A stretch of DNA of 64,000 bases, from positions 1 to 64,000 of the forward strand of contig SCQE01000068.1 of NCBI GenBank assembly GCA_004321915.1, written 5' to 3'. Source of the DNA: Nitrospirota bacterium (GTDB lineage: Bacteria > Nitrospirota > Thermodesulfovibrionia > Thermodesulfovibrionales > Dissulfurispiraceae). The translations under genes were made by a program, and so were the position numbers. Below, piece after piece: positions 1 through 7,131 of the stretch (the first letter of the stretch is position 1; each line of letters opens with the position of its first letter). The notes under the pieces are model-generated. The model ran no database searches, was not told where the DNA came from, and saw nothing but the letters and a program-made list of their open reading frames with translations.

Positions 1-104
1 CGCAGCCATACGCAGTTGTTCTTTCGCTTTTCTCGGCAGACTTCGGCCATCAAATATCTTTTTGCATCTCATTCCTCATATTATACACCAATGAGGCTTA
101 GTTT

Positions 105-698
105 GTGAAGACATTAGTAATCAGCAGAATTAATGAACTCACACAGAAAATCAAGCCGACAGACAGCTTTATCCTCTTTGTAGCAGGTCATGGAGTGCTT
201 TTGCAGAACCAGTATTACATGCTGACCTCTGACTATGACGGTACGCTTGGAGAAAATAATATGATAAGCTCCAACGAAATAGTCGAGATGTCCAAAAAAA
301 TAAAATCGCTAAGTCAGCTTTTCATCTTTGATACCTGCCATGCGGGGGGTGTTGACTACATCGTAAGCGGCTTATACGATGCCCGCATGTCAGTACTTGC
401 AAAAAAGATGGGACTTCATATTTATGCCTCTGCAAATTCTATTCAACAGGCAATAGACGGATACAAGGGCAATGGATTGTTTACCTACACCCTGCTTGAT
501 GGCTTGAATAACAATAAGGCAGCAGACAAGAACAATGACAAGAACAATGACAAGAACAATGACAAGAAGGTCAGCCTTGTAGAACTTGGGGAGTACTCAA
601 AACAAACCACATCGGATATTTCAAAGAAACTCGGCCATAGCCAAACGCCGCTGATTATTAACTTCGGCAAAGATAATCCGGTTTATAATTTGAAATAA
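105..698 (+). CDS. Caspase-like (peptidase C14 type) protein, probably missing its N-terminus
   Basis: Cysteine peptidase of the caspase/metacaspase fold. The catalytic pair is visible: His29 in FVAGHG and Cys78 in FDTCHAGG; the C-terminal QTPLIINFGKD pattern is also usual for bacterial caspase-like domains. The GTG-initiated reading frame begins only about 28 residues before the catalytic His, so the first beta strand and helix of the fold are absent. The same frame is open from base 3 to a TAG at 99-101, and the residues just before it (LYTNEA) resemble the segment expected there, so a nonsense mutation or an internal start is likely. No clear ribosome-binding site precedes the GTG. A low-complexity K-N-N-D repeat lies at residues 141-154. 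It may be a defence effector; substrate unknown. Confidence 0.7.
   Translation: MKTLVISRINELTQKIKPTDSFILFVAGHGVLLQNQYYMLTSDYDGTLGENNMISSNEIVEMSKKIKSLSQLFIFDTCHAGGVDYIVSGLYDARMSVLAKKMGLHIYASANSIQQAIDGYKGNGLFTYTLLDGLNNNKAADKNNDKNNDKNNDKKVSLVELGEYSKQTTSDISKKLGHSQTPLIINFGKDNPVYNLK
525..566 (+). repeat. 12-bp tandem repeat inside the caspase-like gene
   Basis: Three and a half exact copies of the unit GACAAGAACAAT run head to tail and encode D-K-N-N repeats. The unit length is a multiple of three, so copy-number change would lengthen or shorten a charged linker without a frameshift. Confidence 0.9.
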
Positions 699-732
699 AA
701 ACTATACTGACAAACCGCTGACGTGTACACAA

Positions 733-1779
733 ATGAAATCTTTTGAGAATAAATATCTTTCAGAACTTGCAATCCCTCATCATCTAATCACCATTATTCG
801 TCAGATCGGGGAATACAAGGGCAAGCAAGACCTTTACAAAAAGCAGGCCCCTGAGATGCTCGAAAACCTCCGGCATGTTGCAATCATCCAGAGCACTGAG
901 TCCTCCAACCGATTGGAGGGCATCACCGCTGATATTCAGCGCATCAAGGAGCTTGTTGAAGATAAGACAAAGCCCGCCAACCGGTCGGAAGCGGAGATAG
1001 CAGGATACAGGGACGTATTGAGCACCATCCATTCAAACTACGAACATATTTCGTTCAGCAAATCCGTGATCCTTCAGTTCCACCGCGACCTTATGAAGTA
1101 TTCCGGCAAGGAAGGAGGCCGGTGGAAGTCCGCTTCAAATGAGATTACCGAGATTCTTCCTGACGGCACAAAAAGAATACGTTTCGTCCCTGTTGCGCCG
1201 CATCTAACGGCTGATTATATGAAAGAGCTTCATGATCTTTATGACACGCTCGAAAAAGAAGGAGACATTGATCCGCTTATCCTCATAGCACTTTATGTCC
1301 TCGACTTCCTCTGCGTCCATCCGTTTCTGGACGGCAACGGCAGAATGGCAAGGCTTATCACCGTGCTTCTCCTTTATCGTTACGGGTATGAAGTCGGCAG
1401 GTTTATAAGCATTGAAAGGGTCATAGAGCAGACGAAGGAATCTTACTACGAAACACTCCAGACGTCATCTCAGGGATGGCACGAAGGAAAACATGATGCG
1501 CTACCGTGGGTGGAATACGCGCTCTCGACAGTCCTTGCGGCGTATAAAGAATTCGAGACACGCTTTACGCGCATATCCTCAGGGCGCGGGAGCAAGACCG
1601 ATATTGTACTAAACACCATAGACAGCATTATCGGCGATTTCTCCGTCTCAGACCTGCAGAGTGCATGCCCTGACGTAAGCATTGACATGATACGGCACGT
1701 CCTTAAGAAGCTGAAAAAAGAGGAAAAGGTTATATCTCTGGGACAGGGGCGCGCCGCACGTTGGAGAAAGATAAAATAG
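733..1779 (+). CDS. Fic-family AMP transferase with N-terminal autoinhibitory helix
   Basis: Fic (filamentation induced by cAMP) enzymes transfer AMP or related groups onto protein hydroxyls. The full catalytic motif HPFLDGNGRMAR is at residues 196-207 (catalytic His196). The inhibitory motif S-N-R-L-E-G at residues 58-63 fits the S/TxxxE(G/N) consensus of class II Fic proteins, in which the helix is part of the same chain, so activity is probably self-restrained. The last 60-70 residues look like a winged helix, common in chromosomal Fic proteins that regulate themselves. Length (348 aa) is normal. It lies in the accessory island between a caspase-like gene and a toxin-antitoxin pair; its protein target cannot be told. 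Confidence 0.9.
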   Translation: MKSFENKYLSELAIPHHLITIIRQIGEYKGKQDLYKKQAPEMLENLRHVAIIQSTESSNRLEGITADIQRIKELVEDKTKPANRSEAEIAGYRDVLSTIHSNYEHISFSKSVILQFHRDLMKYSGKEGGRWKSASNEITEILPDGTKRIRFVPVAPHLTADYMKELHDLYDTLEKEGDIDPLILIALYVLDFLCVHPFLDGNGRMARLITVLLLYRYGYEVGRFISIERVIEQTKESYYETLQTSSQGWHEGKHDALPWVEYALSTVLAAYKEFETRFTRISSGRGSKTDIVLNTIDSIIGDFSVSDLQSACPDVSIDMIRHVLKKLKKEEKVISLGQGRAARWRKIK

Positions 1780-2043
1780 GCAACAGGATTTAATTAGATA
1801 ACAATACGGCAGTTATTACCCAGTTAAGGCGCATCATTACCTAATTGTTCGGAGGAATCACACCGAAGAGCGGAAACCATGGACAGCGACCGGATTCCCA
1901 TGTATAAGGTAAAGACTGGATATACCATCCCCAAAGGCAATGGCCACGGAACGGGGCTCTGTCTTGCATTTTTGCATTTAACTTGCTTTAAAGCCCAACT
2001 TGCCTGCCGCCACCTTGAAAACCTTATCTCCCTGTCTGAACGT
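1780..2043. other. Intergenic stretch without a convincing gene
   Basis: About 260 bases between the Fic gene and the toxin-antitoxin promoter. A plus-strand frame starting at 1879 and a 23-codon minus-strand frame (starting near 2052) are both open but match nothing I recognise. The composition and the island context make decayed gene remnants plausible. Confidence 0.4.
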
Positions 2044-2093
2044 TTGCATTAAGGCTTTTTGCAGGGTATAATAGTAGTACCTGATTAAGTACT
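2044..2093 (+). promoter_or_regulatory. Promoter and operator of the toxin-antitoxin pair
   Basis: The -35 box TTGCAT (2044-2049) and a perfect -10 box TATAAT (2067-2072) are separated by 17 bases. Immediately downstream is an inverted repeat, AGTAC-N8-GTACT (2076-2093), placed over the expected transcription start. Phd/YefM antitoxins usually repress their own promoter, and this palindrome is the obvious site. A ribosome-binding site (AAAGGAG, 2095-2101) follows. Confidence 0.8.
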
Positions 2094-2108
2094 GAAAGGA
2101 GTGCTAAT

Positions 2109-2372
2109 ATGAATACTATAGCGGCGCAGGAGATCAAGAGAAAAGGGATTTCGGCAGTTGATGAAGCTCTCAAGAATGGCCCTGTCCATGTAATCAAGAA
2201 CAATCAGCCGCAGTATGTCGTGATAACTGAAGAGCGGTATCGCGATCTTATCGATGCGGAAGACGAGGCGTTCACAGAACGCCTTAAAAAATCCCTGAAA
2301 GATGTGAAGGAAGGAAGGGTTTGGCGAGGAACAGCAGAAGAACTGATACGCAAACTGGAGCTTGAAGACTGA
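2109..2372 (+). CDS. Phd/YefM-family antitoxin
   Basis: An 87-residue protein with the Phd/YefM layout: an N-terminal DNA-binding half containing the KNNQPQYVVITEERYRDL pattern and an acidic C-terminal tail (residues 55-87) that would wrap the toxin. It neutralises the RelE-type toxin encoded two bases downstream and, with it, should bind the palindrome at 2076-2093. The ribosome-binding site AAAGGAG fixes the start at 2109. Confidence 0.9.
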   Translation: MNTIAAQEIKRKGISAVDEALKNGPVHVIKNNQPQYVVITEERYRDLIDAEDEAFTERLKKSLKDVKEGRVWRGTAEELIRKLELED

Positions 2373-2374
2373 GG

Positions 2375-2650
2375 ATGTATACCCTCCACTGGACGGCCTA
2401 TTTTACCCGAGCTGCAAAGAAGTTTGCTAAACAACATCCGGAACTGAAGAAGAATTTGGCAGAGATCCTTCGCGATCTCGAAGAAGACCCTTTCCAACCG
2501 CACCTTGATCTGCACAGCCTCGGAGGGAAGCTGAAAGACATCAAAGCTGTCAGTCTCACGTACAAATACCGGATTGTGCTTACCGTAATAGTCACTGACA
2601 AGGAAGTCACTCTTCTTGACATCGGCAGCCACGACGAGGTCTATCGGTGA
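2375..2650 (+). CDS. RelE/YafQ-type mRNA interferase toxin
   Basis: A 91-residue toxin of the RelE/ParE superfamily, most like the YafQ/RelE mRNA endonucleases that cut mRNA on the ribosome. Visible hallmarks are the basic N-terminal helix (AAKKFAKQHPELKK), the DLHSLGGKLK turn, the YKYRIVLTV strand and the terminal DIGSHDEVYR. It starts two bases after the antitoxin stop, so translation is coupled. The pair is a stabilisation or stress module typical of accessory islands. Confidence 0.9.
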   Translation: MYTLHWTAYFTRAAKKFAKQHPELKKNLAEILRDLEEDPFQPHLDLHSLGGKLKDIKAVSLTYKYRIVLTVIVTDKEVTLLDIGSHDEVYR

Positions 2651-2764
2651 AAGAATATCTGGCACAGCCAAAAGAAGATGGACGATCTATTCGGTGTTGA
2701 AGTCAATACGATCAACCACCATCTGAGGGAAATCTTTAGTTCCAAAAAATTATCCGCCTGTTGA
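2651..2764 (+). pseudogene. RhuM-family fragment
   Basis: Directly after the toxin stop, in the same reading frame, 37 codons read SQKKMDDLFGVEVNTINHHL and then REIFSS before a TGA at 2762-2764. This matches the helix-turn-helix N-terminus of RhuM-type 'virulence' proteins (pattern WLSQKQMAELFGV...INxHLxxIF). No start codon or ribosome-binding site remains and the rest of the gene (several hundred residues) is missing, so it is a decayed remnant, showing turnover in this island. Confidence 0.75.
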
Positions 2765-2833
2765 CAATCCAATAAGTTTTAATCATAATTAAAATAAACA
2801 ATAAATGGGGCATAAGTTTTAATCATGATTAAA
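2761..2833 (+). promoter_or_regulatory. Promoter with tandem palindromic operators for the DUF4143 ATPase gene
   Basis: The -35 TTGACA (2761-2766) and -10 CATAAT (2784-2789) are 17 bases apart. A 22-bp sequence occurs twice (2772-2793 and 2812-2833, one mismatch). Each copy contains the palindrome TTTAATCATGATTAAA (perfect in the second copy, one change in the first). Copy 1 covers the spacer and -10; copy 2 covers the start codon ATG at 2825. This arrangement suits tight repression, possibly by the gene's own product. Confidence 0.7.
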
Positions 2834-4033
2834 GAATATATCAAGAGGCCTTTATATCTGAACAGGGTGCGTCCTTTTATGAATAAGGATGTCATAAAGG
2901 CGCTCGTGGGGCAGCGCAGAGTGGGGAAAAGTTATCTCCTCTTTCAGATAATCGAAGAACTTGCCGCATTAGGTTTCAGCAAAGAGCGTATTATCTACAT
3001 AAATAAGGAACTGCATGAGTTTGAGGCTATCAAGGATTATAAAGATCTATTGAAGCATGTCAAAAAAGCGTGGAAAGGTAAAAAGAAGGCTGCTGTTCTT
3101 ATAGATGAAATTCAGGACATCTCGGAGTTTGAAAAAGCCTTGCGAGACCTTCAGGCGCAAGGCCGCTATGACATTTACTGCACAGGAAGCAATGCGGATC
3201 TGCTTTCGGGAGAACTTGCAACTTATTTGTCCGGCAGGTATGTAGAAATAGAAGTCTGCAGTCTGTCGTATCCGGAATTTTTGCTCTTCCATAAGCTTGC
3301 AGATTCGGATGAATCGTTGTTGAGCTACATAAAATATGGAGGACTGCCCTATCTGGTCAATCTCGATCTTAATGAGGCTGTGGTATATGATTATCTTAAG
3401 GGGATAAACAATACAATACTTTTTAAAGATGTGGTTCGGCGCTATAGCATCAGGAATATCGCCTTTCTTGAGCGTCTTGTGGAGTACACTGCAGACAATG
3501 TCGGCAGTCTTGTGTCCGCTAAAAAAATCAGCGACTTCCTAAAATCACAAAAGACAAATATATCTCCGAATGTAGTGCTTAACTATCTCTCTTGTATAGT
3601 CAACGCCTTTCTCATATATAAAGTGCGCCGCTCCGAGATAGGCGGCAAGCGTATCTTTGAGATCAGTGAGAAGTATTATTTTCAGGATTGTGGGCTTAGA
3701 AATGCCATTTGGGGCTATCGTCCCTCTGACATAAACAAGGTGCTTGAAAATATGGTTTATATGCACCTTCGGGTGATGGGATACGCTATAACAGTCGGAA
3801 AAATCGGGGCCAAAGAGGTGGATTTTGTCTGTGAAAAAAGAGGCGAGCGGCTTTATGTGCAGGTTGCCTATATTATTCCGGACAAAAGGGCGAGAGAGCG
3901 GGAGTTCGGCAACTTGCTGGCTATCAAAGACAACTACCCTAAAATTGTTACATCAATGGACAGGTTTATTGCCGGAACCGAAAAAGGCATTCAACATATG
4001 CATATTGCCGATTTTTTAAAAACCTCATTTTAG
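2825..4033 (+). CDS. AAA ATPase with C-terminal DUF4143 domain
   Basis: A COG1373-type ATPase of 402 residues. The Walker A motif is GQRRVGKS (29-36), Walker B is VLIDEIQD (91-98), with a sensor-like TGS around residue 120. The C-terminal half (about 200-390) is the DUF4143 region, which has a restriction-endonuclease-like flavour (EVDFVCEKRGERLYVQV, an E/D...V pattern with Q where nucleases have K). These proteins are abundant in accessory regions and their function is not established. The start codon lies inside a palindrome, so the first residues MIK are set by the operator; many family members begin MIKR. Confidence 0.85.
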   Translation: MIKEYIKRPLYLNRVRPFMNKDVIKALVGQRRVGKSYLLFQIIEELAALGFSKERIIYINKELHEFEAIKDYKDLLKHVKKAWKGKKKAAVLIDEIQDISEFEKALRDLQAQGRYDIYCTGSNADLLSGELATYLSGRYVEIEVCSLSYPEFLLFHKLADSDESLLSYIKYGGLPYLVNLDLNEAVVYDYLKGINNTILFKDVVRRYSIRNIAFLERLVEYTADNVGSLVSAKKISDFLKSQKTNISPNVVLNYLSCIVNAFLIYKVRRSEIGGKRIFEISEKYYFQDCGLRNAIWGYRPSDINKVLENMVYMHLRVMGYAITVGKIGAKEVDFVCEKRGERLYVQVAYIIPDKRAREREFGNLLAIKDNYPKIVTSMDRFIAGTEKGIQHMHIADFLKTSF

Positions 4034-4072
4034 GCAAAACAGCGCTTTAAGACTGGCCGAAGCAAAATAGAA

Positions 4073-4846
4073 GTGCATAAAAATATGGAAGATGATAAAT
4101 TTATAAGTGTGACGGATAGAGATATGGCTTCGCATGATTTTCTCAGGGACATAAAGATAGTCCAAAACGAAAACGGCTATCGTTTTTCGGTGGACGCTAT
4201 TCTGCTCGCGTCTTTCGTCAACATTCCGCGCGCAAAGATGATTGCGGATTTGGGCGCGGGTTCTGGTGTAATCGGACTTCTGCTCGCCCGCGAATATCCC
4301 GATGCTCGGATTTCTCTCGTAGAGTTGCAGGACACTCTTGCGGAAAGGGCCGAGGAAAACATCGCCCTGAACGAATTGCAGCAGAGGGTCAAAACGGTGA
4401 GGGCCGACATAAAGGATATTGCGTCAGTTGAGTCGCCGCTGCCGCATAACTCGTTCGACATGGTCGTTTCGAACCCGCCTTTCAGAAAACCGAAGACCGG
4501 CCTTATAAGCCCTGAGGACGAGCGGGCGGTTGCGCGCCACGAACTGAAGCTTGAACTCAAGGACCTGCTTGAGGCCGCCTCGACGCTGCTGAAACATCAC
4601 GGAAGATTCTTTATGATACATCTGCCCGAAAGGCTCGTCGAGATACTTAGGTTTATGGAGCGGCATGCGCTCGAACCCAAGCGTGTGAGGACGGTCCATT
4701 CATATTTGCGAACGGAAGCGAAGATGGTTTTGATAGAGGCCGCTAAAGGCGGCAGGACAGGATTGAAGATCGAAAACCCGCTCGTTATCTACAATGAAGA
4801 CGGAAGCTATACCGACGAGATGAAAGAGATATATAGGATTAGTTGA
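4073..4846 (+). CDS. TrmN6-like tRNA adenine-N6 methyltransferase
   Basis: A class I SAM-dependent methyltransferase. The SAM-binding loop DLGAGSG is at residues 59-65, the acidic motif LVELQ follows, and NPPF (134-137) is the catalytic motif of N6-adenine methyltransferases. The N-terminal pattern (FRFSVDAILLASF) is typical of the TrmN6/YfiC family that modifies adenine 37 of tRNA-Val. 257 residues fits. The start at 4073 has no good ribosome-binding site; Met5 (4085) is an alternative. Its 3' end carries the promoter of the next gene. Confidence 0.8.
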   Translation: MHKNMEDDKFISVTDRDMASHDFLRDIKIVQNENGYRFSVDAILLASFVNIPRAKMIADLGAGSGVIGLLLAREYPDARISLVELQDTLAERAEENIALNELQQRVKTVRADIKDIASVESPLPHNSFDMVVSNPPFRKPKTGLISPEDERAVARHELKLELKDLLEAASTLLKHHGRFFMIHLPERLVEILRFMERHALEPKRVRTVHSYLRTEAKMVLIEAAKGGRTGLKIENPLVIYNEDGSYTDEMKEIYRIS

Positions 4847-4877
4847 CTTTCGGCTATTCATGCTTTAATTTAAACCT
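4843..4877 (+). promoter_or_regulatory. Probable leaderless promoter of the Dpp-type permease operon
   Basis: TTGACT (4843-4848), 17-base spacer, TAATTT (4866-4871), then only six bases to the ATG at 4878. There is no ribosome-binding site between, so transcription should start at or beside the start codon. The -35 box overlaps the stop codon of the upstream methyltransferase gene. Confidence 0.55.
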
Positions 4878-5858
4878 ATGCCTGCATACATCGCCAAACG
4901 TCTGCTTTTAATGCTTCCGCTGATATTCGGGATTACGCTGATTACATTTACGGTGATACATCTTGCTCCCGGCGGCCCTGTGGAGGTCGAGACCGAGATG
5001 TCGCTCAAGGCTTCGGCGCAGGCAAGGGAGAACCTCAAGAAACTTTACGGCCTCGACAAGCCGCTGCATGTGCAATACCTCGAATGGCTTAAAAGGTTTG
5101 TGATGCTGGATTTCGGCAAGTCGTTCGTCGACAACAAGAAGGTTGTGGACAAGATATTCGAACGAATCCCTATAACGCTTACGATAAACATGCTGTCGTT
5201 GTTTTTGATCATTGCGATTGCCGTGCCTGTGGGGGTTGTTTCCGCCACAAAACAGTACTCGCTTTTCGATAAGCTGACGACCGTGTTTGTTTTCTTGGGC
5301 TTCTCCACGCCAACCTTCTGGCTTGCCCTTGTCCTGATGATAATTTTCGGAGTAAGCCTCGGACTGCTTCCCATATCCGGCATTCAGAGCATCGATGTTT
5401 CCGGCATGAACTATTTTGAAAGACTCATCGACTGGATAAAACACCTCATACTTCCTGTCGGTCTGAGCGCGTTCGGAGGGATTGCCGGACTGAGCAGATA
5501 CAGCCGTTCGAGCATGCTCGAGGTCATAAGGCAGGACTATGTCAGAACGGCGCGGGCCAAGGGATTGAAGGAATCGGATGTGATAATCACACATGCGCTG
5601 CGCAACGCCCTTATGCCTGTTGTCACGATACTCGGGCTTTCTGTGCCGGGGCTCATAGGCGGCAGCGTTATTTTTGAAACCATATTCGCCATACCCGGAA
5701 TGGGACAGCTTTTCTACGCCTCTACCATGTCGCGCGACTATCCTACGATTATGGGCATACTCGTTATCGGCGCGGTCTTGACTCTTGTAGGCAATCTTAT
5801 CGCCGACATTTCTTATGCGTTGGTCGACCCGAGGATACGGGTGAGCGGGGATAAGTAG
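4878..5858 (+). CDS. DppB-type ABC transporter permease
   Basis: Inner-membrane permease of the peptide/nickel (DppB/OppB) class, 326 residues with six predicted membrane segments. The N-terminal [20 protein letters not shown] and LAPGGP patterns and the cytoplasmic loop [13 protein letters not shown] (the EAA motif contacting the ATPase) are diagnostic. It pairs with the DppC-type gene downstream, although a YjbQ gene lies between them and no solute-binding protein or ATPase gene is present in this neighbourhood. Substrate (oligopeptide, dipeptide, nickel) cannot be assigned. Confidence 0.9.
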   Translation: MPAYIAKRLLLMLPLIFGITLITFTVIHLAPGGPVEVETEMSLKASAQARENLKKLYGLDKPLHVQYLEWLKRFVMLDFGKSFVDNKKVVDKIFERIPITLTINMLSLFLIIAIAVPVGVVSATKQYSLFDKLTTVFVFLGFSTPTFWLALVLMIIFGVSLGLLPISGIQSIDVSGMNYFERLIDWIKHLILPVGLSAFGGIAGLSRYSRSSMLEVIRQDYVRTARAKGLKESDVIITHALRNALMPVVTILGLSVPGLIGGSVIFETIFAIPGMGQLFYASTMSRDYPTIMGILVIGAVLTLVGNLIADISYALVDPRIRVSGDK

Positions 5859-5861
5859 CTT

Positions 5862-6278
5862 ATGAAATCATACCGCAAAGAGCTTTGGTTTAATGTTCCG
5901 GCGAGAAGAGGATTTGTAAATATCACCCCTCAGGTGGAAGAATGCCTGAAGGAGAGCGGCATAAGGGAAGGGCTTGTGCTCGTAAACGCCATGCATATAA
6001 CGGCTTCGGTATTTATCAACGACGACGAGTCAGGGCTTCATCACGACTTTGATGTCTGGCTCGAAAAACTCGCGCCGCACGAGCCGGTTTCCGCCTATCG
6101 CCATAATACCGGCGAAGACAATGCTGACGCGCATCTGAAACGTCAGGTCATGGGCAGGGAGGTTGTAGTCGCGGTGACCGAAGGCAGGCTCGATTTCGGG
6201 CCGTGGGAGCAGATATTTTACGGCGAGTTTGATGGCAGAAGAAAAAAACGGGCGCTGATAAAGATTATCGGGAAGTGA
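5862..6278 (+). CDS. YjbQ-family protein (secondary thiamine-phosphate synthase-like)
   Basis: A UPF0047/YjbQ protein of 138 residues. The conserved pattern [31 protein letters not shown] and the later H-K-RQVMG and [11 protein letters not shown] segments cover nearly the whole family profile. Members complement a thiamine-phosphate synthase defect in vivo; their true reaction is uncertain. It sits three bases after dppB and ten bases before dppC, so it is co-translated with the two permeases: an insertion into a transporter operon. Confidence 0.9.
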   Translation: MKSYRKELWFNVPARRGFVNITPQVEECLKESGIREGLVLVNAMHITASVFINDDESGLHHDFDVWLEKLAPHEPVSAYRHNTGEDNADAHLKRQVMGREVVVAVTEGRLDFGPWEQIFYGEFDGRRKKRALIKIIGK

Positions 6279-6288
6279 GAAGGGCTGC

Positions 6289-7131
6289 ATGTTCAAAATA
6301 ATCTGGAACAGGTTTAAAAGAAATCGCTTGTCTGTGGCCGGTCTGGCGGTAATAGCCTCACTTGCGCTGGCCGCGCTGGCCGCGCCGCTCGTTTCTCCGC
6401 ATTCACCTACCAAGATAGACGTCTACAATGTGCTTGCGCCCCCCGATGCCTCACATCCGTTCGGCACTGACGAACTCGGCAGGGATGTTTTTTCGAGGAT
6501 GGTCTGGGGCAGCAGGGCGTCGCTTAAGGTGGGTTTTATCGCGGTCGGGATAGCCATAGCCATCGGGACCTTTATCGGCGCTGTAGCAGGTTTTTACGGC
6601 GCAAAGGTTGACGCGGTCCTCATGAGGTTTGTCGACATAATGCTCGCTTTTCCTACGTTCTTCCTGATATTGGCCGTGATAGCGGTTGTGGAGCCGAGCA
6701 TATCCACCATTATGATCGTGATAGGCCTTACCGGTTGGATGGATGTGGCGCGGCTTGTGAGGGCTGAATTTCTTACCTTGAAAGAGCGCGATTTTGTGTC
6801 TGCGGCGCGCGCTTTGGGTTCAACGGATTCGAGGCTTATCCTCCGCCATATAATCCCGAATGCTCTTTCGCCGGTTTTTGTGGCGGCCACCTTCGGTATA
6901 GCCGGGGCTATACTCACGGAATCAGGGCTCTCTTTTCTGGGGCTTGGAGTGCAGCCTCCGGACCCGAGTTGGGGCAATATGCTCACCTCCGGCAAAGACA
7001 ACATAACGGTCGCATGGTGGCTTTCCCTTTTTCCGGGCGTTGCTATTCTGGTTACTGTTTTGAGTTACAACCTTGTGGGGGAAGGCTTGAGGGACGCCCT
7101 CGATCCACGGCTTTGGAGGGGCGATGAATGA
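6289..7131 (+). CDS. DppC-type ABC transporter permease
   Basis: Second permease of a peptide/nickel class importer, 280 residues. Diagnostic segments are the N-terminal FKRNRLSVAGL, PFGTDELGRDVFSR, the EAA loop ERDFVSAARALG, and the C-terminal SFLGLGVQPPDPSWGNML. It has six membrane segments. Its stop overlaps the start of glnE by four bases (ATGA), so the permease and nitrogen-control genes are translationally coupled. Confidence 0.92.
   Translation: MFKIIWNRFKRNRLSVAGLAVIASLALAALAAPLVSPHSPTKIDVYNVLAPPDASHPFGTDELGRDVFSRMVWGSRASLKVGFIAVGIAIAIGTFIGAVAGFYGAKVDAVLMRFVDIMLAFPTFFLILAVIAVVEPSISTIMIVIGLTGWMDVARLVRAEFLTLKERDFVSAARALGSTDSRLILRHIIPNALSPVFVAATFGIAGAILTESGLSFLGLGVQPPDPSWGNMLTSGKDNITVAWWLSLFPGVAILVTVLSYNLVGEGLRDALDPRLWRGDE

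Noticed and set aside
1879-2055. Plus-strand frame between the Fic gene and the toxin-antitoxin pair
   Set aside because: No ribosome-binding site, no recognisable domain and it runs into the antitoxin promoter.
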